NCBI GenBank assembly: GCA_013306675.1
Contig: JABLUY010000006.1
Span: 62,001-126,000, forward strand
Reading direction: 5' to 3'
Source: Thraustochytrium sp. TN22
Taxonomy: Eukaryota; Sar; Bigyra; Thraustochytrida; Thraustochytriidae
Length of the DNA: 64,000 nt
Shown: positions 50,544 through 60,600 of the stretch, piece after piece
Layout: every line of letters starts with the position of its first letter
How positions within the stretch are numbered: the stretch's first letter is position 1
Position numbers and translations under genes: made by a program
Notes under the pieces: model-generated
The model's input: the letters and a program-made list of their open reading frames with translations, nothing else
Told to the model about the DNA's origin: nothing
The model's database searches: none

Positions 50544-51488
50544 ATGGCGACGGACCCGGACCGGTGGGTGGCGAAGCTGATGAAGCGCGAGCTGCCGACG
50601 ATGCGCGAGATCAAGGAGCTCTGCACGCGCGTGCGCGAGGAGCTGGCCAAGGAGCCGAACGTGCTGCAGGTGGAGCCGCCGGTGACCGTGGTGGGGGACA
50701 TCCACGGGCAGTTCTACGACCTGATGGAAATGTTCAAGGTGGGCGGCAAGCCGCCGGCGACCAACTACCTGTTCATGGGCGACTACGTGGACCGCGGCTA
50801 CTTTAGCGTGGAGACGCTGCTGCTTCTATTTGCGTTCAAGGTGCGGCACCCGAAGCGCATCCACCTGATCCGCGGCAACCACGAGACGCGCCAGATCACG
50901 CAGGTGTACGGCTTCTACGACGAGTGCATGCGCAAGTTCGCCGACTCGCAGGTGTGGAGCCTGTGCACCGCCGCGTTTGACTGCCTGGCGCTGGCCGCTC
51001 TCGTGGGCAAGGGCACGCCAGACACGCGCTTTGCCGTGCACGCCGGCCTCACGCCCTCGTGCGACACGATTGACCAGATTCAGGGCCTGGACCGCGTGTG
51101 CGAGGTACCGCACGAGGGCCCTGTGTGCGACCTGGTCTGGTCGGACCCGGAGGACATCACGGGCGGCTGGGGTATTTCGCCACGCGGCGCCGGCTACGTC
51201 TTTGGCGCCGACGTCTGCCAGCGCTTCAATCAGGAGAACGGTATCTCCTGCATCCTTCGTAGCCACCAGCTCGTCATGACGGGCTACCGCGAGATGTTCA
51301 ACGGCGGCCTCGTCACTGTCTGGTCGGCCCCCAACTACTGCTACCGCTGCGGCAACAGCGGCGCCATTCTCGAGCTCGATGAGAACATGCGCCCTTTTTA
51401 CGCCGTCTACGGCCCATGTCCGCAGGAGGAGCGCCAGCGCCCGCCCGAGCAGGGCTCCGGCGAGACCTACCCGGACTACTTTATGTAA
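50544..51488 (+). CDS. PP2A-group phosphatase catalytic subunit, PP4-like
   Basis: The ATG at 50544 gives 314 residues, the standard length. All metal and catalytic motifs of PPP phosphatases are present: GDIHGQ, GDYVDRG, RGNHE, the RSHQLV histidine and FAVHAGL. The N-terminus ([22 protein letters not shown], with [18 protein letters not shown]) and [15 protein letters not shown] favour PP4 over PP2A or PP6. The protein ends PDYFM, a variant of the YFL tail that is carboxymethylated and read by regulatory subunits. Departures from consensus include RGNHET for RGNHES, RSHQ for RAHQ, and a few added residues before FAVHAGL (GKGTPDT). It removes phosphate from Ser/Thr in nucleus and cytosol. Subfamily is moderately certain. 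Confidence 0.92.
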   Translation: MATDPDRWVAKLMKRELPTMREIKELCTRVREELAKEPNVLQVEPPVTVVGDIHGQFYDLMEMFKVGGKPPATNYLFMGDYVDRGYFSVETLLLLFAFKVRHPKRIHLIRGNHETRQITQVYGFYDECMRKFADSQVWSLCTAAFDCLALAALVGKGTPDTRFAVHAGLTPSCDTIDQIQGLDRVCEVPHEGPVCDLVWSDPEDITGGWGISPRGAGYVFGADVCQRFNQENGISCILRSHQLVMTGYREMFNGGLVTVWSAPNYCYRCGNSGAILELDENMRPFYAVYGPCPQEERQRPPEQGSGETYPDYFM

Positions 51489-51640
51489 GTAGCAGCAGTA
51501 GGAGCCCGGCGCCCAGGCGAGCAAGCAGGGATGGGGGAAAGGGAACGGCCATGACAGATAGGCAGGGGCAGACACGCACCAAACAACGGAAGTGCGCTGC
51601 GACCCAGGCAGGCAAGGCAGGCAGCTTTGCGCTTTGGTTC

Positions 51641-51674
<34 letters not shown>

Positions 51675-51675
51675 A

Positions 51676-51719
<44 letters not shown>

Positions 51720-52123
51720 TGTGTCTCTGTGTACTGTGTGGAGACTTCTCTCATGGAAAAGGGCTACGGCCGCTGCGCGCGGGAAGCGCTGCGGGTGCGG
51801 TGCGGTAGTATAGTACGATCGATTGAAGAGTGCGCTTTGCATGCATGTTTGAAGATTGCTTGATCGCATCAGTTTGCTTGGTGGATGGAAAACTACGGAA
51901 GATCGACTCGACTGTAGAGTAGTAGAAAGTATGGCCAAGCAACAGAGAGCTGAGCTAGCTAGGTTGACGGCGGCGAGAAAGAAGAAGAAGAAGACGACTG
52001 CCGGCCCCACAGAGCAGAGCTACTACTTAGATGTCGAGCGCCAAGCCAGAACCACAAAGAAGAAAGGGAAATAGCGCAGCCTGGCACAGATTGTCGCGCT
52101 CGTACGCCATGGCACGCACATCA
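51489..52123. other. Convergent 3' spacer PP4-like / PRL
   Basis: No gene seen. It holds the GCGT microsatellite and a GAGCTAGCTAGG tract near 51951-51962. An AGAAAGAAGAAGAAGAAGACG purine stretch lies at about 51975-51996, likely 3' untranslated DNA. Confidence 0.5.
51641..51724. repeat. GCGT tetranucleotide microsatellite
   Basis: About twenty GCGT units with one GCAT interruption lie 150 bp downstream of the phosphatase stop codon. Alternating purine/pyrimidine tracts of this kind can form left-handed DNA. Confidence 0.9.
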
Positions 52124-52663
52124 TCACATGATGGCGCACGGAGTGCAGTTGGCGTCCTTGTGGCGGCGCGTGGGCTTGTACTCCTCGAGATACTGGACCT
52201 GGCGCTTGTTGATGGCGCGGCGGTGGCGCTGGTTGCGAACGAACTCGATCGCCTCAAGGGCGTCCATGTTGCAGAACTCAATGAGCGCGATGGCGACGAG
52301 GAGCGGCGCGCGACCGAGGCCGGCGATGCAGTGCACGGAGATGCGTTCATCGCGTTCCAGCTCGCCCTTGATGAAGCAGCGTTCCACGAGGTCCAGCCAG
52401 GCATTGCGCACGGCTTCCGGAGGCGGACCACCGTCATCGAACTGCAGGTCATGCACATGAATGCCCATGCGCTCGAGCGTCTGCGTCTCATACGTGGGCT
52501 CCGAAGCGCGGGCCACGTGCTTGACCTTGCGCGCCAGCAGGTCGGTGATGTGGTTGTCCATGTTCGCGTTGGTCGGCGCGTCCGTGATGACGATGCGCAG
52601 CGGGTCCTTATCGATCACCGACACACGGTTGCCCAGCACATTCTGGGACGACCCGGCCAACAT
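52124..52663 (-). CDS. PRL-type (PTP4A) prenylated protein tyrosine phosphatase
   Basis: The ATG at 52663 gives 179 residues, like animal PRLs. The P-loop HCIAGLGRAP has C112 and R118, with Ala after Arg-Gly-like positions exactly as in PRL (normal PTPs have Ser/Thr there). The general acid is probably the Asp of LQFDDGG. YLEEYKP follows, and the C-terminus is CAIM, a CAAX box for farnesylation. PRLs bind CNNM magnesium transporters and act at plasma and endosomal membranes. The basic KPTRRHK stretch before the CAAX box supports membrane binding. About 70 bp upstream of the start lies a 99-nt pure pyrimidine tract on the plus strand, purine in this gene's sense. Confidence 0.93.
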   Translation of the reverse strand: MLAGSSQNVLGNRVSVIDKDPLRIVITDAPTNANMDNHITDLLARKVKHVARASEPTYETQTLERMGIHVHDLQFDDGGPPPEAVRNAWLDLVERCFIKGELERDERISVHCIAGLGRAPLLVAIALIEFCNMDALEAIEFVRNQRHRRAINKRQVQYLEEYKPTRRHKDANCTPCAIM

Positions 52664-52731
52664 CGTTTCCGCTGCACCAGTCTACTTGACGCTCCTAGTC
52701 ACCTCGCACTTGTTCTCCTCCGCCTCGCCTG

Positions 52732-52775
52732 CCTCCCTTTCCCTCTCCTTTTCTCTCTCTCCTTCTTTTCTCTTT

Positions 52776-52822
<47 letters not shown>

Positions 52823-52830
52823 TTTCTTTT
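52732..52830. repeat. 99-nt homopyrimidine tract with TC microsatellite
   Basis: All bases are C or T over 52732-52830, including about eighteen TC units at 52783-52819. On the PRL sense strand it is a GA tract starting 69 bp upstream of the start codon. Tracts of this kind can form triplex DNA and often lie in open promoter chromatin. Confidence 0.85.
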
Positions 52831-52938
52831 ACTTTCTCGTTTTTCTGTCTCGCACCTGCTTGATGGCCAGCAGGCTCGCGTGCTCAGAACGAGAGCGCGA
52901 CGGAGCGAGCAATTGAGCGAACGAACGAGAAGGCGAGG

Positions 52939-53145
52939 CTAAGGAGGCTCAATCTCCGCGATGCAGACCACCTCCTTCACGCCTGCACCGCTCCTCCCAT
53001 GCACACCGGCGAGGACGCCCGTGGTGGCAACCGCGCTGCTCGTCCTGCAGCCCGAGTCCGCGCCGCGACGGCCCCCGAGACGGTCCGCAAGGACGGCGCC
53101 TGCGCAGGACGACTCGTTGCAAAGACCCGTGGCGGGAATCACCAT
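52939..53145 (-). CDS. Possible small protein, unassigned
   Basis: A 68-codon ATG frame has strongly G/C-ending codons and an ordinary amino-acid mix (MVIPATGLCNESSC... through GVKEVVCIAEIEPP). I recognise no family. The opposite strand is also open here (ATG at 52961), so composition alone may explain it. It could also be the last exon of a spliced minus-strand gene, since the frame stays open upstream of the Met. It lies 275 bp upstream of the PRL start, on the same strand. Confidence 0.2.
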   Translation of the reverse strand: MVIPATGLCNESSCAGAVLADRLGGRRGADSGCRTSSAVATTGVLAGVHGRSGAGVKEVVCIAEIEPP

Positions 53146-54507
53146 CCCCCAGGGGCGCAGCGTCAGCGAAGCAGCCTGACGAGACTCTTGCGCACAGGAC
53201 AGCGCCGCCTCGCCGCTCTCCTCTCCTCTCCTCTCCTCGCCGCGCCGCGCCGCGCCGCGCCCGCGCCTGCGCCTGCGCAAAGGGTTGGCCGCTAGGCCAG
53301 GCCACGCGCGCAAGGCGGCCAGAACGGGGCGAGTCGGCCCCGGCCGCCAACGCGCCGCGCCGCGCCGCGCCGCGCGCGCCGCGCCTCGCCGCGCGCGCCG
53401 CGCACGAGCCGCACACGCGCCGCCGCCGCCGGAGCCGCGCTCGCGGGCCGCCGCCCGCCGCGCCCGCCGCCCGCCGCGCCCGCCGCCGCCGTCGCCGCCG
53501 CGCGCCGAGGAAGCGGAGTCGGCCAAAGCGGCTTTGTACTAGCTAGCCTAGCGCTCTAGAGCAGGGCTGATGAGTGTGAGGCGTAACACTGCTTGCTTGA
53601 CCGCCGGCGCGCCGCGTCCGGTGCGGGCGCACGCCCCTCGCGCGCCTGCGCTCCGCGCACCGGAATCCGCGCCGCCCGTGCACGCGTCGCCGCGCCGGCG
53701 AACCACTCACGTCAGAGGCCACCACCGCTGCGATCGCTGCGATCGCAGCGAGAGCTTGGACCTTTCCGCCGCCGTGGCTGCGGCAAGCTTCGCTTCGGCT
53801 CGCTCAGGTTGGTTTGCGTTCAAGTTCTTCGCGCTTCGCACTGGCACTGGCCAGGCGCGAAAAAGTCGTTGTTGTCCGAGTCAAGCACTGCTGCACCGCC
53901 CGCAGCACTGGCACCAGCGGAGAAGCCTTCGGAGCCTTCGGAGAAGGTGCTGCTAAGGTGCTGCCGCGGTGCTGCGGAGGGTCGCGCCTGGGCACGATGG
54001 AGAACGTGCGGCAAGAACAAGGCCATGTCTGGACGTCCGAGAAGTATTTGGTTGTCTTTGGTCGCCTTCAGTCGCTCTGCCAGCGGCCGCTGGAGGCCGA
54101 AGTCTGACACGTTCTCGCAGAGGAAGACCCGGTCGAAGGCGTGCTTGCTAGTCTGCGGCACCAGCTCTGCTCGTCGCGACGCGAGCCGCGCTGCCGAGCT
54201 CACATTAGATGAGCGCCTGAACTTACGCAAGCGCGACCTGTTTCTCTATTGCGAATACCACGGCAGACTTGAAAAGAAAGGGAACCGTCTACCAGAGCCA
54301 AAAGAGGGGGGAGGGATCTTTTGTAGAAGGCTTTTTCTGCCCAACCAGAGGCAGCTTTCTCTGCAGTGTATCTCTCTTCAGATCACTCTCACATCAAGCT
54401 GCAGCCGGAACAGAAACGTAGGCCGTGACGCGGCGCAGCGCAGCGCAGCGCGGCGCGGCGCGGCGCGGCGCAGCTTGTTGCGACGCGACGCGGCGCGACG
54501 CGACGAA

Positions 54508-56103
54508 ATGACGGAGGGCCTGGACGCGACGCTGGTGCTGGCGGTCGACATCGGCAGCTCGTCGGTCCGGGCCGCCGTGTACGCGGCGCCAAAGGCCGGA
54601 GGCGTGCCAGAGCTCAGGGCCTCGACGGCCAGCCAGACGACGTACCAGCTGGAGAAAGTCGGCGTGGAGGAGCTCCTGGCCCATGTCGAGGCAGCCGTGC
54701 GCGGGTCCTTGGACGCGCTGGCGGCCTGCGACGGCAAGGCGCGCGTGAACGAGGTGGCGCTGAGCTGCTTCGCGCTCAACCTGGTCGGCCTCGACGCGCA
54801 GGGAGAGGTTTGCACGCCGCTCATGACGTACGCGGCGGCCGGGCCAGACGTGGCGGCGGCGAGCGAGGCATTGCGCGCCGGCTTGGAGCGCGAGGGTCGT
54901 GCGGAGGAGCTGCGCACGCGCACAGGCACCGTCATGTACCACACCTCGTATGCGGCCTGCCAGCTCCGGGCGCTGAAGCCTGCCTGCTTGGAGCGGCTGG
55001 CCTCACTCGTGACGCTGCCCACGCTGCTTCTGCGGCGCTGGACGACCTCGCCGCAGCTTGCTGCCGTGGGGGTGTCGGAGGCTGCGTGGACGGGGCTGCT
55101 CAGCATTGAGCACCTGGACTGGGACGAGGCAGCGCGCGCCACACTCCCGGCGCGCGCCGCAGCAGCGCTGCCAACCATCGAGAGCACGCCTGGCGCCGTG
55201 ACCGCTGACCTGCGCGCAGACGCCGACGCCTGGCCGCAACTAACGGGCGCGCGCTTTCACCTGGGCGTGGCGGACGGCCTCGCGGCCAACGCCGGGTCCA
55301 TGTGCGTCGGCGCGGGCGCCATGGCAGTCACGGTTGGCACAAGCGCCGCGGCGCGCATTCTCATGCGCCGCAGCGATTTGCCGCTCGGCCGCACCGACTT
55401 CCCGCCGCGTGGCCTCTGGTGCTACTGTGCGACGCATGACCGCGTCCTGCTCGGTGGCGCGCTCACCGACGGCGGCTCCTTGCACCGCTGGGCTCGGGAC
55501 ACGCTGCGCCTGCCTCCAGACGCCGAAGAGCGCGCCGCCGCCTGCGAGCCGGGCTCGCACGGTCTCACCGTGCTTCCCTTTTTGCGCGGCGAGCGCTCCA
55601 TGGGCTGGAACGACCACGCCACCATGACCATCAGTGGCGTCACCCAGGCCACGCTGCCCCACCAGATTCTGCACGCGGCCATGGAGGCGCTCGGCGTGCG
55701 CATTGGCCAGCTCGTCGACGCCATTGTCCGCTGCGTGGCCGCTGGCTCCGCTGACGCCGCACAGACGCGCCTCGTGGCTTCCGGCACGGCGCTGGCCAAG
55801 TCCACGCTCTTGCAGCGCCTTCTTGCTGACATCACGGGCCGTACGCTCTTTTCCTCGCGCTGGGCGCGCGAGGAGGCCACTTCGCGCGGCGTTGCGCTGC
55901 TCGCGCTACACGAGTCCGCCCTGGGCGAGTCCTCGCCACCGCGCGACCTCTTGGCCGAGCTCGCTGCAGTGGCTCAAGACGACCTAGACGTGCACTGTAT
56001 CCCGGACAAGGCTCGCCACGCTCTCTTTCGGGATGCCATCATCCCTCGCCACCGCGCATTGTATGAAGCGCTTTTCCCGGGTGCGCCGGCTCCGGCGCTG
56101 TGA
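54508..56103 (+). CDS. FGGY-family carbohydrate kinase, gluconokinase-like
   Basis: From the ATG at 54508 the product has 531 residues. It begins with the phosphate-1 loop LAVDIGSSSVRAAVY. It has GTVMYHTSY, the phosphate-2 loop GAMAVTVGTSAAARI, LGGALTDGGSLHRW and VLPFLRGERSMGWN, and near the end the adenosine-loop region LVASGTALAKST. This is the two-domain FGGY sugar kinase fold. FLRGERSxGW and the DGGS segment are most like gluconate kinases, but sugar specificity cannot be read safely. The start is placed where the first fold strand begins. The same frame continues open for 305 codons upstream with an in-frame ATG at 54025, which would add 161 residues with a basic, Arg/Ser-rich start. Confidence 0.88.
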   Translation: MTEGLDATLVLAVDIGSSSVRAAVYAAPKAGGVPELRASTASQTTYQLEKVGVEELLAHVEAAVRGSLDALAACDGKARVNEVALSCFALNLVGLDAQGEVCTPLMTYAAAGPDVAAASEALRAGLEREGRAEELRTRTGTVMYHTSYAACQLRALKPACLERLASLVTLPTLLLRRWTTSPQLAAVGVSEAAWTGLLSIEHLDWDEAARATLPARAAAALPTIESTPGAVTADLRADADAWPQLTGARFHLGVADGLAANAGSMCVGAGAMAVTVGTSAAARILMRRSDLPLGRTDFPPRGLWCYCATHDRVLLGGALTDGGSLHRWARDTLRLPPDAEERAAACEPGSHGLTVLPFLRGERSMGWNDHATMTISGVTQATLPHQILHAAMEALGVRIGQLVDAIVRCVAAGSADAAQTRLVASGTALAKSTLLQRLLADITGRTLFSSRWAREEATSRGVALLALHESALGESSPPRDLLAELAAVAQDDLDVHCIPDKARHALFRDAIIPRHRALYEALFPGAPAPAL

Positions 56104-56603
56104 TTATTGTTTGGCATACAAGATCAAGAAGTCAACCAGCACGCTCTCTCCATCGCAAGCCAGTGAATTTTTGACAGGAGGGGCGCGGCTCGTTCGGCAT
56201 GCGGCCAGCGTACGATAAAGGTAGAGTCCAAAGCGCCAGGAGGCGAGATGAGACTGGGTCACCTGGGGTCACCTGCAAGTTTTCTTTATCTTTACGGCGC
56301 AGCCTGTTTCCTTGGTCGTGGTGGGCGGGTAGTACAAAGTGGTCATCACATCAGAGTGGCGGACGCGGACGAGTCAGACAAGAGTCCGGAATGCGTGTCT
56401 GCGGCACTCGTATTGTCGGCGTTAGAAGAAACGCACGGTGGCCGCGATAGGCGCGACGCTTTCGCGCAGGAATATATGCATCGTGCCCAAGCAGGAATGG
56501 CGTGTCCACACGGGCATCGACGGAGGGAGGCAAGAGAGCGCTAAATTACTCTGAAATGCCATACACACGCACACGCACACACGCACCCTTTCCTGCGCCC
56601 GTC
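56104..56603. other. Convergent 3' spacer FGGY kinase / SNARE
   Basis: No supported gene. A 98-codon ATG frame (56248-56544) is open but lacks motifs and biased codons. An ACGC/ACAC run lies near 56562-56586. Confidence 0.45.
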
Positions 56604-57154
56604 TCATGTGTAAATGATGAGCAGGAGGAGGGTCATGGCGATGGAAGAGAGCACGACGATGAGGCAGAACCAGCCGGGTCCCCCGGCGCGGTCTACCATT
56701 TCCGCTGTGGTGGCTTCGATCTTTTTCAAGCTGACCTGCGTGCTGTCCATGTCCTTGCCGATCTCGTCCAGTGTCCTGCGCAGCACAGCACGAAGTGGAG
56801 CATGTCAAGTCAGCACCCGGGTCGTCAAGGTCCCCTCCCTCCCTCACGGTCGAGCAGCAGCCTCTGCAACTACCAGCCAGCGAAGTCAACTCACTCGTTC
56901 TGACGCTCGATCTCCTCTTTGAAGGAGTAGGCGCCGCGGCTAATGACCTCAAGGCTGGAGCTGATGCGGTCTAGAAGCGCGTCCTGCTCCTGCTCCTGGC
57001 CTCGCATGTGCAACAGGCCATCCTCCTCGCCGGCCAGCTCATCGCCGCTGGCGCCGCCCTCCAGGTCGCGACGCGTGCCGCCGCCGCCCGAAGCCGACGC
57101 GAAGAGCTCCGCACGCGCGCCGCCGCTGCCGCGCGCAGCGCTGCCCGTCGCCAT
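56604..57154 (-). CDS. Qc-SNARE, Bet1/syntaxin-8-like (two exons)
   Basis: Exon 1 is 57154-56895, exon 2 is 56775-56604, and the intron is 56776-56894 (119 nt, donor GTGAGT, acceptor GCGCAG). It splits a Glu codon after two bases. The 143-residue product has a Gly/Ala-rich N-terminus, then a SNARE heptad region (about 54-115): EQDALLDRISSSLEVI, SFKEEIERQNETLDEI, GKDMDSTQVSLKKIEA. The central glutamine in ERQNE is the zero-layer Gln. IERQN...LD...DMDST is the Qc signature. A single C-terminal membrane helix (WFCLIVVLSSIAMTLLLLIIY) ends the protein, as in tail-anchored SNAREs. It would form one helix of a fusion complex in ER-Golgi or endosomal traffic. Which step is uncertain. Confidence 0.85.
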
Positions 57155-57626
57155 CGCGCACGCACGCGCGCGGCGTCGTGCTTGTGCGCGCGGCAATTGG
57201 GTCTGTTGAGCAGACTTGGTTTCGGACTCGGACTCGGAGGCAGTCATCATCATCACTGACTCAAGACGGTCAGCCAACTTGAAGCAAGGCCAGCTCGACT
57301 CGGACGTTGGCTTCCGAGGCAAGGTGAAGTGCCTCCCTCCAAAGTCAAGGCAGAGCCGATGCCTCGCAAAACTCGAGCCTCACGCCCTTCAAGTTCATGA
57401 CCCGCAACACGGAAGGCGCGGCAATCTCTTCGTGGCGGCTCGTCCTCGTCGATGGCACTTGGTCGAAAAATGAATGGTACGGATAGAGCTTGAGAGGCGT
57501 CATCAGAGCATGCAAACGAGTGAGCCAGGACAAGTACGGGAAAATGATGGATTGCAACTGCAAGATATCGTAATTCGTCATGGCTGGGCACCACGATTCG
57601 CACAGGGAATCAGCAGGCATCTTTGT
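57155..57626. other. Spacer between the adenylyl cyclase and the SNARE gene (both minus)
   Basis: This holds the cyclase 3' end and the SNARE promoter. Two minus-strand frames are open over about 57250-57620 without motifs. One could be an alternative tail of the cyclase, but no splice is compelling. Confidence 0.4.
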
Positions 57627-60600
57627 TCATTGAATTGTGCAGACTTTTGTGCGGGGGCCTTGGTCGAAATTGGCTTTGGAGGCGTGGAGAGTAGTAGCAG
57701 CTGCCTCGGCCATGGCAGCACCGCTGAGCCGTAAGGTAGAGGAGGCGCGACGGTGCAGACGCTCGTCGATGGCCTCGATAACCTCATCCGCAAGGGCGAA
57801 GAACTGACCTTCGGCGCTGAGCGTAGAGAAAGCGCTCTCTTCGCTCTTGCGAGATGCGAGCAAGAAGTTGCGCGCGGCCTGGTGGTCCTCGGACGAGGAG
57901 AAGTAGCGCGTGAGGAGCACGCTTTGGTGACGGTGGGTCGTCTCCTCAGCATCGAGCGCGGATCCAGACGCCGTATCGATCCCAGACGCCTCAGAGTGCT
58001 CACCGAAGAGGAGCGCGTGCTTTGCGGTGACAAAGGTGGTGGTGCTGACCGGGCGCTGCGCGACGTACTCGCGGCTGCCAGCGCTGCTCTGGCTGTTGTC
58101 ATCCGAAGTGGCGGTGCGTACGATCATGCGGAGCGAATTGGCGACCATGCGCAGCGTGCGCTGCTTGAGGCGGTCGCGGTACTGGAGATGGATCATGAGC
58201 TCATGCAGGACCAGGAGGGCCTCGGTGAAGGCACCGGCCTCCACGTAGAGCTGCGCGGCTCCCACGACGTAGTCCATGGCCGAGTCAAAGTCGTCAGCGC
58301 GCGTAAGGTGGAAGTAGAGGGGGATGTAGAAGGCGCGGAGGTCGTCCTGGTGCACGCGCGAGATCCATGAGGCCACCTGCTTGTGCAAGCTGACCTGGTC
58401 CGCGCGGAGAAGGAGCGCATAGCATGTGGTCTGCAGCTTTGGGTGCGTGAACGCGTACTCCGTTTCGGCTGCGTCAGAGGAAGCGGCCACCGAGACAAAA
58501 CTCTCCAGCTCCAGCACGCGCAAGACGGCGTCAAGCAGGGTTTGATTGTCCTCCCGCCGTCGCAAAAAGGAGCGCGGCAAAATGTCGGCCAGGGTTTCGT
58601 AGTCAAAGATGGGCCCGATCACGCTCGCGGCCTTGAGACAGCGCTGCTCAACGGAGCCTAGCGTGTCAAGGCGCGCGCGAAACGCGTTAGTGAGCACATC
58701 GTGCTCGGGGATGCCAGCGATCTCCGCTGTGGCGCCGTCAAGAATGCAGGCAGCGGACCCCCGCGCAGTCTGCGCCGCCACACCTCGCGCAATCTCCACC
58801 GCCAGAAAGGGCTGTCCATGGGAAGCGCTGAAGATGCGCGCGCAATCCGCCTCCGTCCACGCGCGTTCCGGGAAGAGCTGCTTCACGAGAAGGCCAACGT
58901 CGACACGGGAAAGCCGCGGGAGGTGCACGGTGTACAACTCCCCCTGCCAATCCGTGCCCATCTTGCTGGGCCTCACAATGTGCTTGACGGTGGCACGGCT
59001 GCGCCGCTGACTAACCTCGCGCACAAGCGCCGGTGACAGGCCTTCGACGGTCCCGTCAATGGCGTCAGGTCGCAGCGAGGCATTGGTCAGCCGCGGCAGC
59101 GACACGAGTGACACCGTCTTCCCGCGGCCGCTGCGGCCAGCAGCCACCGTCCCCATGAGCATCACGTCCAGGTCCATGATTCCAACCGCCGACATGAAAA
59201 TATCCCAGCTGCAGGTATCCATGAAATGGATGTCGTCAAAGGCGAGAACGAGCGACTCGCTCAGGAGCTTGCGGAACTCTGCTGTGTAAAAGAGCTTGAG
59301 CAGTGCGCTTCGCGTGCGCTTGTAGCTCTTCGACTCCAGGCTTTCACGCGTGTCCCAGCCACCCGGGCCATTGCCCTTGAGCAGGATTTTGTCCTTGATA
59401 TCCGGCGCATAGGCACGCTCCTGCGCCGTGAGGAGAGCTTCCCAGTTCTCAAGCAAACCTCCGAAGTAGTCGCTGCGCCCGTCCTTCTCCATGAGTTTGG
59501 ACACGCTGCTGCTCGCGCGCAGGCTCTGCAGCATGCATGAAAATGCCGAGTACGGCTGATACTGCTCCTCCTGGCGCAAATGCACGAGGAGAGGGACGAA
59601 GTCGATGCTTGCGGCGTAGTTGCACGCATGGCGCAGGAAGGCTGACTTTCCGCCGCCCTCCTCGGCTCGAACCAGCACCATGGTGCCGCCGTGGTTTCCG
59701 CTATTCACGTACGCCTGTGCAGCTCGCCACTTCAGTCTTGCGGACTGACCGGTGCTCCTGCGCCTGCTGTCCCGAGATGCAGACTCTGCATCCTCCTTGT
59801 CGCCCTCGCCACCTGCGCTTTCGTGTGCCGGGCTCCACGGGCTCCATGCCTCGCTGCCCTCATCGCCGATCGTGCTTGGCGAAGACTGCTTTGTCCAACG
59901 TTGTGCGCTCCCCATGCGACTTTTCTCATCTTGCGCACGAAGCCCGGCCGCCTCCCCTTTTTTCTCCTCATGCTCCTCCACCTTGTCGTCCTTGTTGTCG
60001 TTGTTTTCTTCATCGTCGTCATAATCCGTTTTGAACTTGTCGAATTCACCCTCCTCCTTTTCCTCGGCCGTCCCATTGATGTATCCCTCCTCCTCCTCCT
60101 TGACGACGAAGTCGTCATTGTCGTCGTCATTGTCGTCGTTGTTCTCGTGCTCGTTCTCGTCCCCGTCGCCGACCTCGTCGCCAACCTCGTCGCCAACCTC
60201 GTCACTGACCTCGTCGCCGTTGCTAGCACCGTATGACCCCCCCCGCGAGCTCTTCCCGCCTTCCTCCACATCCTCCCTGGAGCTCAAGTACTTGCTCTCG
60301 TTGAACTCTTCAGGGTCGGCATCCGAGTCAGCGTTGCTAGACAAGTAGCGACTTCCTGGGCTTGTACCTTTTCCAGCCGTAGTGGTGGAAGCCCGCGACT
60401 TGCTGGCGAAGGAGTTGAAGGACGCGAAGTCACTCGTGAGTCGCGAATGAGCGGATGAACGTCGCGCAGACCTCCTAAGAGACACCATGCGCGATCCGTT
60501 GCCGGGCCCGGCATGCAGCTTGAAGTTGCCCTCGCCGTCCTTCTGTTTGCCCTCGCGCATGTCAACCCCAGTGCCGTCATGTTGTGCGGGCAAGACCGTT

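Larger units (their letters stand above)
52664..54507. other. Divergent spacer PRL / FGGY kinase
   Basis: This presumably holds both promoters. Next to PRL is a pyrimidine tract (52732-52830). A GC-extreme block (53210-53500) contains GCCGCGCCGCGC and CTCCTCTCCTCTCC runs. A CTAGCTAGCCTAG tract lies near 53539-53552. A minus-strand 68-codon frame at 52939-53145 is listed separately. The frame of the downstream kinase stays open through 53593-54507, with one in-frame ATG at 54025. Confidence 0.4.

Noticed and set aside
53820-54230. 136-codon minus-strand frame upstream of the FGGY kinase
   Set aside because: No ATG at its start and no motif. The plus-strand frame in phase with the kinase is also open here.
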